Shown here in pieces: positions 6,270 through 12,482 of a stretch of 16,913 bases of DNA. Position 1 is the first letter of the stretch. Every line of letters starts with the position of its first letter. Below the pieces are notes generated by a model. It was not told the DNA's origin. It made no database searches and was given only the letters and a program-made list of their open reading frames with translations. The DNA is from Actinomycetota bacterium. Its GTDB lineage: Bacteria > Actinomycetota > Actinomycetes > UBA12327. Location: assembly GCA_026392555.1 (NCBI GenBank), contig JAPLBW010000034.1:1-16913 (forward strand). The letters run 5' to 3'. The translations under genes were made by a program, and so were the position numbers.

Positions 6270-7059
6270 CTAGCCCAGTTCGGCGAGAACGCGCTCGAAG
6301 TCTCCACCGGCACGGGCGTCGAGCAGGCGTTGAGTCGCCACTTGAGCCCATTCTTGCCACCTGGGCGAATGTGCGCCCGGGTCTTTGGCCATGGCCACCC
6401 ACACAGCCCAGGCTTGGGCTGCCAGATAGGACCAACCCTCAATCGCCGGTGCGGCGGCCACGTCGGCGTAGTGGCAGGAAAACTCGATGATCTCCTCGTG
6501 CGAAAGGTTCAGCGCCGCTACCGCGTGACCCACCTCGTACCAGGCATTTCCGGCACCGGCGTATTCGAAGTCAACAAACTTCACACCCGTTGGCGTACTC
6601 ACGATATTTCCAGGAACCGGATCTCCATGAATCAGGACCATCGGCTGCGCGGAACTGATCCGGCCCAGTTGGTGAGCGATCACATCCAGCTCATCCAGGT
6701 CCAACACCGCGCGAACCCATTGCGGAATTTCGCTATGTCCTTTGATCGTTGCCAAATAATCCGCGCGCGTCATCAACGGCTCCATACCAGAAACTACCTC
6801 GGTGACAGGTTGACCATGAATGCTCAGCAACTGTTGTTGCCACGTCTTCATCACCAAGGAACTGGCGGCGGCGCAGGACGAAGTCTGCTGAAGCAGTCCT
6901 GACGCGCCAGGTTCGACGACCCCGACCGCCATCAAGAACCTCAGTGGCCAAGACCGAGTTGGGAGCGATGCCTAAGGTGCGCGCATCCTCCAGAACTGCA
7001 GGATCGATGGCCGGCGCACCCACAACTTCCAGGGAACGAGCGTTATTAATGATCGTCAT
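6270..7059 (-). pseudogene. Frameshifted choline/aminoglycoside-type phosphotransferase
   Basis: This is an APH/choline kinase-like fold in two frames. The first part (7059 to about 6835) starts MTIINNARSLEVV and contains the nucleotide-loop region VLDGGRGRRTWRVR and FVLRRRQFLGDEDV. The rest (about 6850 to 6270) continues in the frame one base later with QQQLLSIHGQPVTEVV. It carries the catalytic loop HGDPVPGN (Asp codon at 6623) and VDFEYAG, the metal-binding Asp motif typical of choline-kinase-like members. Total length 790 bp, which would give 262 residues if one base were removed, a normal size. A one-base insertion, or two-base deletion, near 6830-6860 is the likely lesion. The start ATG overlaps the upstream stop as TAATG. 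It could be a sequencing error. Substrate unknown. Confidence 0.75.
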
Positions 7060-7907
7060 TACGCCTGCTCACGCCCCTTTTCCATGATGGCTTCCACGCG
7101 CCTATTTACCGCGTCCAAAGTGGCTCGAATGACGGCTTGCCGCGCATCCTCGCGGACCACACTGGCGCCGGTGAGGCGATACATCGTTCCACCCTCCCGC
7201 AGCCGAACAACGACAAGGGCCACCTGCTCCGATTCCACCGGCGCGACTTCAATGCATTCGAGCTCAACGGTCCCGCTGTCGGCTAGATAGCCACGTACGG
7301 CGGCAAGAGTGGACTCGGCAACGGCGCGGTGAACGGCAACAGAATCCAACGCTGCGGTAGCTCGACCCACATAAACGTTGGGGCCCATCCCCAACGTCAC
7401 GGTGGTGGTGACGCCGTCGAGCGAAGAAACCAACTGCAATCGACGAATCGACAATCGCTTACGCGCGTTACGCGTAACGGTTGGACTAAGGATCTTCACG
7501 CGCGGTGCCGCCTGCGCAGCGATGTCAGGAAGTGCGACCACAGGGGGTAACAGCGTCTCGGGTCGATCCCGATAGCGCGGAAGTGCGTAGCCAGAATCAA
7601 CTGGAGTTTCGGCGCGGAAAGCTAGATTGCGGAACTCGGCTTCGCGTCGAGCAATCTCTTCTCGGTCATCAAGACGCAGGTCTTCTGGGGCCACATCGTC
7701 AATGACTTCTACTCGATCAGGATCAACACCTAATCCAAAGCGTTCACGCAGAACCTTGTTGACTTCCATGGCAACACTGATCTCGTCGGCCTCATCAGTA
7801 AGCGCCAACTGCAATGTTCCGACACCCTGCGGATCATCAATGATCTTGGCTGCAGCAACGCCAACAACCTGGCGCAGCGCCTCAACAAGATCAATGGGTG
7901 CATTCAC
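7059..7907 (-). CDS. Conserved actinobacterial protein of unknown function
   Basis: The protein has 282 residues, is soluble and has two apparent domains. Residues 1-75 form an acidic alpha/beta unit, with VEALRQVVGVAAAKI, LQLALTDEADEISVAMEV and FGLGVDPDRVEV. A variable Arg/Pro-rich linker spans about 85-135. Residues 145-275 repeat a strand-rich pattern (RLQLVSSLDGVTTTVTLGMG, VYVGRATAALDSVAVHRAVA, TLAAVRGYL). The pattern looks like a conserved actinobacterial protein, but I cannot name a family. The start is GTG at 7907, 8 nt after GGAAA. Its stop overlaps the phosphotransferase start (TAATG), so the two were probably translated together. The FasR-like gene is divergent, 125 bp away. Confidence 0.75.
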   Translation of the reverse strand: MNAPIDLVEALRQVVGVAAAKIIDDPQGVGTLQLALTDEADEISVAMEVNKVLRERFGLGVDPDRVEVIDDVAPEDLRLDDREEIARREAEFRNLAFRAETPVDSGYALPRYRDRPETLLPPVVALPDIAAQAAPRVKILSPTVTRNARKRLSIRRLQLVSSLDGVTTTVTLGMGPNVYVGRATAALDSVAVHRAVAESTLAAVRGYLADSGTVELECIEVAPVESEQVALVVVRLREGGTMYRLTGASVVREDARQAVIRATLDAVNRRVEAIMEKGREQA

Positions 7908-7988
7908 CCTTCAATTTTCCGCTAGGGACGACTAGCAGGCATGACCCGATTGGACCGTCTACTCATCCGTTTGGACTAGGCCGAATGG

Positions 7989-8006
7989 GTGAACCGCCCG
8001 ATTCAC
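7989..8006. promoter_or_regulatory. Possible operator between divergent genes
   Basis: GTGAA (7989-7993) and TTCAC (8002-8006) are inverted around 8 bases, 27 bp before the TetR-family start. TetR regulators often bind such sites near their own gene. The arms are short and could be chance. Confidence 0.25.
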
Positions 8007-8019
8007 ACGGTCAAATCAC

Positions 8020-8025
8020 TAGGCT
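8020..8025 (+). promoter_or_regulatory. Possible -10 element for a leaderless TetR-family mRNA
   Basis: TAGGCT fits the TAnnnT pattern and ends 7 nt before ATG at 8033. No ribosome binding site is present. Together these suggest transcription starts at or next to the ATG, a common arrangement in actinobacteria. Confidence 0.35.
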
Positions 8026-8032
8026 GGCCACC

Positions 8033-8665
8033 ATGTCATCCCCCACCGGTGCAACAACGCGTGGCGTGCGCCTACCGCGCTCACAACGACGAGCTCAACT
8101 GCTTGACGTCGCCCGTGGCGTCTTTGTTCAATCGGGTTACCACGCCGCGTCGATGGACGACATCGCTGAACAGGCAGGGGTCAGCAAGCCTGTTTTGTAT
8201 CAACACTTTCCGGGCAAGTTGGATTTGTACCTGGCTCTACTGGAAGACAGCTGCCTGAGCTTGATTGCTGCTATTGATACGGCCCTTAATTCCACTCAGG
8301 TAAACCACGATCGAGTGCGCGCCATCATCGCCGCCTACTTTGCCTTCGTTGACGATCCCGACGGGGCATCTCGGCTGGTCTTTGAATCAGATTTAACGCA
8401 AGAGCGCGCCGTGCGCTCGCTCATTGATGATGCCAATAGTCGCTGTGCAGTTCTCGTCGGTGAAGTCATTGCCGACGAGACTGGATTAGAAGCCTCACAA
8501 GCTCTGCTTTTGGGATTTGGCCTGATTGGCTTGGCTCAAACCTCAGCGCGGGCCTGGCTCGCCGACGGCCCCACCATCCCTCGCGAACAAGCCCAAGCCT
8601 TGGCTGCATCATTGGCCTGGCGAGGTATTTCTGATTTCCCTCGAGGCACTTCGACAAGGAACTGA
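8033..8665 (+). CDS. TetR-family regulator, FasR-like
   Basis: The protein has 210 residues. The N-terminal DNA-binding part reads RLPRSQRRAQLLDVA, then the HTH DDIAEQAGVSKPVLYQHFPGK (about 42-62) and the ligand domain. The wording of both parts (RLPR..RR.QLL, GYHAA.MD.IA, SKPVLYQHF, R.FAF... RLVFESD) closely resembles what I recall of M. tuberculosis FasR (Rv3208). FasR controls fatty-acid synthase genes and responds to long-chain acyl-CoA. The DUF3107 gene follows, as it does there. Role in lipid control is therefore inferred from similarity and gene order. I start at ATG 8033: an upstream in-frame extension exists but covers the promoter region and lacks family similarity. Confidence 0.85.
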   Translation: MSSPTGATTRGVRLPRSQRRAQLLDVARGVFVQSGYHAASMDDIAEQAGVSKPVLYQHFPGKLDLYLALLEDSCLSLIAAIDTALNSTQVNHDRVRAIIAAYFAFVDDPDGASRLVFESDLTQERAVRSLIDDANSRCAVLVGEVIADETGLEASQALLLGFGLIGLAQTSARAWLADGPTIPREQAQALAASLAWRGISDFPRGTSTRN

Positions 8666-8666
8666 C

Positions 8667-8672
8667 TAGAGT
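8667..8672 (+). promoter_or_regulatory. Possible -10 element for the DUF3107 gene
   Basis: TAGAGT directly follows the TetR-family stop codon and fits TAnnnT. It would give a leader of about 30 nt containing the AAGGAG site. No convincing -35 is seen, so the gene may equally be read from the promoter of the gene before it. Confidence 0.3.
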
Positions 8673-8710
8673 TACCCCACCACCTCATCAACGACTAAGG
8701 AGAGCATCTC

Positions 8711-8935
8711 GTGGAAATCAAGATTGGTGTCCAAAACAGCGGACGCGAATTAGTACTCGAGAGCACCCAGTCCCCTGACGAGGTATCCGAGGCGGTTTCT
8801 GCAGCCATTAAGGCGGGCGGCACCCTGTCTCTCAGCGACGAAAAGGGTCGCCGCGTGGTGGTTCCCGTCAGCGCATTGGCTTACGTTGAAATTGGCGAGC
8901 CCACCGTGCGCAAAGTTGGCTTTGGCAACGCCTAG
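8711..8935 (+). CDS. DUF3107 protein (Rv3208A/TB9.4-like)
   Basis: This is a small protein of 74 residues. It reads MEIKIGVQNSGRELVLEST, then a helix with EVSEAVSAAI, then LSLSDEKGRRVVVPVSALAYVEIG. This is the DUF3107 pattern, seen in actinobacteria next to the FasR-like regulator. The alternating strands and one helix suggest a compact beta-rich fold; function unknown. GTG start at 8711, 6 nt after a strong AAGGAGAG (8697-8704). The 45-bp gap after the regulator gene suggests an operon or a closely linked promoter. The ferritin-like gene is convergent, only 14 bp away. Confidence 0.9.
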   Translation: MEIKIGVQNSGRELVLESTQSPDEVSEAVSAAIKAGGTLSLSDEKGRRVVVPVSALAYVEIGEPTVRKVGFGNA

Positions 8936-8949
8936 CCAACAGATCTTGC

Positions 8950-9594
8950 TTAAGCCGCTAGACCGAGTGCAGCCATTCGGCGTGTGTGTTGCGCTGTGAT
9001 GCGATTAAAAACCTCGCTCACGGCTACTACGTCAAAACCACTGCCACCGAGCATCAGATCTGCCAGCGCGGGTCGACGAGAAATCACCTGCTGAGCTTGC
9101 GCGAGCGCTTCACCCACGATGCGCCTGCCCCACAATGCCAATCGGCCAGCAACAATCGGGTCGGCTGCAATGGCTCGGCGCACGCGATCCACAGCGAACT
9201 CAGCTTGACCGGTATCGCTTAACACTTCCAGAACGAGCTCGCGAGTGGACTCATCGACCAACACGCTCACCTCGCGATAGAAGTCAACGGCGATGCCATT
9301 GCCTACATACGCCTTGACTACTCCTTCTAGCCAATCCGCCGGTGCCGTGCTTTCGTGGAAAATTCCCACGGCGCGAACGAACGGCTCCATCGCATCGGCC
9401 ACATCAATGCCCATCTGCTTCAACCGCTCGCGCAGGAGTTCAAAGTGGCGCAGTTCCGCTGCTGCTAACTGAGCGATTTCGGCCTTGTCGCCCAGGTCGG
9501 GAGCTAATTCGCCATAGGCGAGAACGCCAAGAAGGTCGATCACTGCCTGGCGCTGGGGGTCAGCCGCAAAGTCACCATGTGAATCAGTTGCCAT
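8950..9594 (-). CDS. Ferritin-like fold protein (Rv3210c-like)
   Basis: The protein has 214 residues and is nearly all helical. VLAYGELAP with Glu29 and AAELRHFELL with an ExxH (Glu47, His50) suit the first half of a ferritin-like four-helix di-iron site. Later helices carry DFYREVS (from 104) and EVLSDTGQAEFAVDRV, where the second iron-binding set is less clear. Homologues are annotated as ferritin-like or MiaE-like proteins; whether this one binds metal is unproven. Start ATG at 9594, with only AAGG one base before it. Position between the DUF3107 and helicase genes, on the opposite strand, matches my recollection of the mycobacterial order. Confidence 0.8.
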   Translation of the reverse strand: MATDSHGDFAADPQRQAVIDLLGVLAYGELAPDLGDKAEIAQLAAAELRHFELLRERLKQMGIDVADAMEPFVRAVGIFHESTAPADWLEGVVKAYVGNGIAVDFYREVSVLVDESTRELVLEVLSDTGQAEFAVDRVRRAIAADPIVAGRLALWGRRIVGEALAQAQQVISRRPALADLMLGGSGFDVVAVSEVFNRITAQHTRRMAALGLAA

Positions 9595-9760
9595 GCCTTA
9601 ACCATGCCACGAACGCAGTCGGCAGGGTGCAAACACCTAACGGCTAGACTCAGACCACTTGATATGCGGGCGCTGCCTGGCCGTTGATTGTTTGTTTCTC
9701 ACACTTGACGATCCTTTTCACCCTTGTCGCGCCCACGACGATTGTGGAAGAAGGCTCGTT

Positions 9761-11182
9761 ATGACAACTTTTCGTGAACTTGGTGTGCTTGATGCCACCG
9801 CGGACGCCTTAGAGGCCGCCGGCATCATTGAGGCGTTCCCCATTCAAGAGCAAACCTTGCCCTTGGCATTGGCTGGAACCGATCTGATCGGCCAGGCCAA
9901 GACTGGAACAGGTAAGACCCTTGGTTTCGGAATTCCCCTGTTGCAGCGCATCACCGCCCCTGCCGATGCAGGTGGTGGCCAAACCACCAAGCCGCAAGCA
10001 CTAGTTATCGTGCCCACGCGTGAATTGTGCGTTCAGGTGGCTAAGGACTTAGAACTTGCTGGAGCGCGTCGCAATGTGCGCGTGCTCGCTGTTTATGGTG
10101 GTCGCGCCTACGAGCCACAGGTCGCAGCGCTCAGTTCCGGTGTTGACGTGGTGATTGGTACTCCTGGTCGCCTCATCGACTTGGCCAAACAACGACACCT
10201 TGATTTGTCCGATGTAAAGATTTTGGTCCTCGATGAAGCTGATGAGATGTTGGACTTGGGATTCCTGCCAGATGTGGAGCACCTGGTCTCGCTGACCAAC
10301 GCCAGGCGTCAAACCATGCTCTTCAGCGCCACGATGCCGGGCCAAATCATCAATCTGGCCCGTCGTTACATGACCCAACCCACCCACATTCGCGCTACCG
10401 ACCCCGATGATGCCGGTGCAACAGTGTTGAGCATCGAACAACATGTGTGGCGAGCACATGCATTGGACAAGGTCGAGCTTGTTGCCAGAATTTTGCAAGC
10501 TGAAGGTCGCGGTCTGAGCATGATCTTCTGCCGCACCAAGCGCACAGCGCAGAAAGTGGCCGACGATCTCACCGAACGCGGATTTGCCGCCGGCGCTGTT
10601 CATGGTGACCTCGGTCAAGGTGCACGAGAGCAAGCACTTCGCGCTTTCCGAAGCGGCAAGGTTGATGTCTTGGTGGCCACTGACGTGGCGGCCCGTGGAA
10701 TTGATGTCCAAGACGTCACCCATGTGATCAATTACCAATGCCCTGAAGATGCCAAGATTTATGTCCACCGCATTGGGCGGACCGGACGAGCTGGTGCAAG
10801 CGGTGTGGCTATTAGTTTCGTTGACTGGGACGACATTCCACGCTGGCAGCTGATCAACAAGGAACTCGGCTTGGCCTTCCCTGATCCGATTGAGACGTAC
10901 TCATCATCCGAGCACGTGTACACGGGACTGGGGATTCCCACTGACGCCACTGGCAAACTACCCAGTGCTCAGCGCACGCGTGCTGGACTGGGTGCAGAAG
11001 AACTTGAAGACCTCGGCGAAACGGGTCGCAAGCCGAAGCAAAGTGCCCCGCAACGATCCAAGCCGTCAACTTCGGCTCGATCGCAATCAAAGAGTTCAGC
11101 ACCGGCGCCGGCTCGACAAAAGTCTGACCGTCCCCAGCGCTCCCGTAATCGCACGCGCGGTGGTAAGCCAGCACAAGGCTAG
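9761..11182 (+). CDS. DEAD-box ATP-dependent RNA helicase (RhlE-like)
   Basis: The protein has 473 residues and all family motifs. They are the Q motif (FRELGV, then Gln29), I AKTGTGKT (46-53), Ia PTREL (85-89), Ib TPGRLIDL, II DEAD (158-161), III SAT (189-191), IV MIFCRTK, V VATDVAARGID and VI HRIGRTGRAG (336-345). A basic, Ser/Pro/Arg/Lys-rich tail of about 55 residues follows, probably for RNA binding. It unwinds short RNA duplexes; likely roles are ribosome assembly or RNA turnover. I start at ATG 9761, 6 nt after AAGG; an open frame extends 34 codons upstream to 9659 but lacks a family match. Matches Rv3211 (rhlE) in position. The leader may be long. Confidence 0.93.
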   Translation: MTTFRELGVLDATADALEAAGIIEAFPIQEQTLPLALAGTDLIGQAKTGTGKTLGFGIPLLQRITAPADAGGGQTTKPQALVIVPTRELCVQVAKDLELAGARRNVRVLAVYGGRAYEPQVAALSSGVDVVIGTPGRLIDLAKQRHLDLSDVKILVLDEADEMLDLGFLPDVEHLVSLTNARRQTMLFSATMPGQIINLARRYMTQPTHIRATDPDDAGATVLSIEQHVWRAHALDKVELVARILQAEGRGLSMIFCRTKRTAQKVADDLTERGFAAGAVHGDLGQGAREQALRAFRSGKVDVLVATDVAARGIDVQDVTHVINYQCPEDAKIYVHRIGRTGRAGASGVAISFVDWDDIPRWQLINKELGLAFPDPIETYSSSEHVYTGLGIPTDATGKLPSAQRTRAGLGAEELEDLGETGRKPKQSAPQRSKPSTSARSQSKSSAPAPARQKSDRPQRSRNRTRGGKPAQG

Positions 11183-11188
11183 CTAAGA

Positions 11189-11208
11189 CTGGCCGCCACA
11201 TCGGCCAG
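11189..11208. terminator. Hairpin 1 between convergent genes
   Basis: CTGGCCG (11189-11195) pairs perfectly with CGGCCAG (11202-11208) around a 6-base loop. There is no T-run, so a termination role is only suggested by its place just past the helicase stop. Confidence 0.4.
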
Positions 11209-11215
11209 CTCAAGG

Positions 11216-11689
11216 CTAGCTAAGGCTGGCCGCCACATCGGCCAGCTCAAGGGCGTCAAACCACAGCAAATCGCAGTCGTCAACCGCTGCTAATTCGGCT
11301 TCGCCGGAATCATCATCGCTAGCCAGTGCCTTCCGTGCATCAGCGATGACTGTTTTGTTCAGGGCATCATCAACATGTAGCGCTGCGACCTGGCCTGACG
11401 ACACTTTCGCAAGAAAGGCTGTGCCCGCCGGCTCATCGCTGATCTCCAGCCCATCCACATCTACATCAACATCAATGACCGCAATAACGCGCTGGTTCGT
11501 TTCAGCCAAAAGCAAGGCCAGGTCTCCCGCACGCGACAGCGCCGCGAATTCCATGTCCTCAGGATCATCGCTTTCTATCCACCGGGCAAAGGCTTCATTG
11601 GGAATGACGCCTTCGAGCGGTCCGGCTAGCTGGCCAATGGCCACCAACTCCTGGACGTGCGCTGGCGACAGCGGAATGAACATGCGCAT
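11216..11689 (-). CDS. DUF6912-like conserved protein
   Basis: The protein has 157 residues. It begins MRMFIPLSPAHVQELVAIGQ and contains EDMEFAALSRAGDLALLL, VAALHVDDA and near the end DCDLLWFDALELAD. I recognise the DUF6912 pattern of actinobacteria; function unknown. It is acidic and soluble. The central IDVDVDVDGLE comes from a short Asp/Val codon repeat. ATG at 11689 overlaps the HAD stop as TAATG, so translation is probably coupled. The last eleven residues (LELADVAASLS) lie in copy 2 of the 37-bp repeat, and copy 1 could encode the same ending again, so the duplication left the protein end unchanged. Confidence 0.8.
   Translation of the reverse strand: MRMFIPLSPAHVQELVAIGQLAGPLEGVIPNEAFARWIESDDPEDMEFAALSRAGDLALLLAETNQRVIAVIDVDVDVDGLEISDEPAGTAFLAKVSSGQVAALHVDDALNKTVIADARKALASDDDSGEAELAAVDDCDLLWFDALELADVAASLS
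11225..11246. terminator. Hairpin 2, within the 3' end of the DUF6912-like gene
   Basis: GCTGGCCG (11225-11232) pairs with CGGCCAGC (11239-11246), one base pair longer than hairpin 1 because of the 11225 G. It encodes the last residues of the minus-strand gene and would also lie in the 3' UTR of the helicase mRNA. Confidence 0.4.
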
Positions 11690-12375
11690 TAGGCGTGCTC
11701 GCTCAAGGGAAGATCAAATAGTGCATCAAGCTCCATGGCCGTAACGTCGTAGTCCGTGTGATGGATTCCCACCATGCCCACGCTAACGGCCGCATTCACG
11801 TTGAGTTTGATGTCGTCAACAAACACTGAGAGCTGCGGAGCTACGCCTAATTGCGACAAGGTGTGATGAAAGATTTCTGCATCGGGCTTACGCATCCCGA
11901 CTTCACCACTGATCACGACCACGTCAAACATGTCGTCCCAGCCATCCCTGGGGTAATCATTGCCCCAGGAATTGGACAACAACGCGGTGGCAATCCCCAT
12001 GTGGCGCGCACGCAGGACGAGGGCATTCATTTGCGGGGCATGCTCAATGGCGTCAAACATGCGCTGTAAGAGACCGACATGGTTAACCGGACTGCCTTGT
12101 CGGTGCGCAAGTTCAGCAGCGAGCTGTTCCTCAAAGTGCGGGACCAACATCTCGCCGCGTTCGAGTGCATGCAATGGATTGACGTGCGCTTCCTGCTCCA
12201 CATTTGGCCCAAGCCAATCGCCGAGAATTTGCGAAAAGTAGGACATGTCGACGCCACTACCGGCCATGATCTCGGCCATGGATTCATCCAAGTTGTTGGT
12301 GAGCACGCCACCCCAGTCAACGACGAGGGCAGCCAGATTGCTCGTGCGAGCCGAAGTGGGTTGATCAGAAGGCAT
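11689..12375 (-). CDS. HAD-superfamily hydrolase
   Basis: The protein has 228 residues. Motif I is VVDWGGVLT with nucleophile Asp20, motif II SN (134-135), motif III Lys163 in RKPDAEIF, and motif IV VDD (Asp187, Asp188). A helical cap lies between motifs I and II (about 30-115), as in subfamily I with a third motif of the DD type. The second Asp of the classic DxD is Gly22, as in the DxGGV group near epoxide-hydrolase phosphatase domains. A phosphatase-like role is likely, substrate unknown. Start ATG at 12375: the open frame continues 54 codons upstream but crosses the promoter region. Probably leaderless. DUF6912-like gene follows with TAATG overlap. Confidence 0.87.
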   Translation of the reverse strand: MPSDQPTSARTSNLAALVVDWGGVLTNNLDESMAEIMAGSGVDMSYFSQILGDWLGPNVEQEAHVNPLHALERGEMLVPHFEEQLAAELAHRQGSPVNHVGLLQRMFDAIEHAPQMNALVLRARHMGIATALLSNSWGNDYPRDGWDDMFDVVVISGEVGMRKPDAEIFHHTLSQLGVAPQLSVFVDDIKLNVNAAVSVGMVGIHHTDYDVTAMELDALFDLPLSEHA

Positions 12376-12381
12376 GACCCG

Positions 12382-12387
12382 ATCGTA
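12382..12387 (-). promoter_or_regulatory. Possible -10 element for a leaderless HAD mRNA
   Basis: On the minus strand TACGAT is followed by six bases (CGGGTC) and then ATG at 12375. It fits TAnnnT at the distance expected if the mRNA starts at the ATG, and no ribosome binding site is present. No strong -35 was found. Confidence 0.4.
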
Positions 12388-12482
12388 GGACGTGCCTCTG
12401 ACGGTTGGGTCATTCGCGTCTAATGCCCTAATTGGGGACCGATCAACTAATCTGATATCACCCCTTCGAATTAAGGATCTCC

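Larger units (their letters stand above)
11174..11247. repeat. Tandem 37-bp duplication carrying a hairpin
   Basis: Copy 1 is 11174-11210 and copy 2 is 11211-11247; they differ at one base (11188 A, 11225 G). Copy 1 contains the helicase stop codon, copy 2 the stop of the convergent DUF6912-like gene. Each copy holds CTGGCCG and CGGCCAG around CCACAT. Confidence 0.9.

Noticed and set aside
6733..6935. Two separate overlapping genes, or programmed frameshifting, in the phosphotransferase
   Set aside because: The overlap part of each frame does not match the family, and I see no slippery site with a stop of the kind used in programmed shifts. A broken single gene is simpler.
9659..9760. Helicase start at 9659
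   Set aside because: The extra 34 residues are Cys/His-rich without family similarity, while ATG 9761 has a well-placed AAGG site.
10049..10768. 239-residue open frame on the minus strand inside the helicase gene
   Set aside because: It is the antisense of conserved helicase motifs, with no recognisable domain or ribosome binding site.
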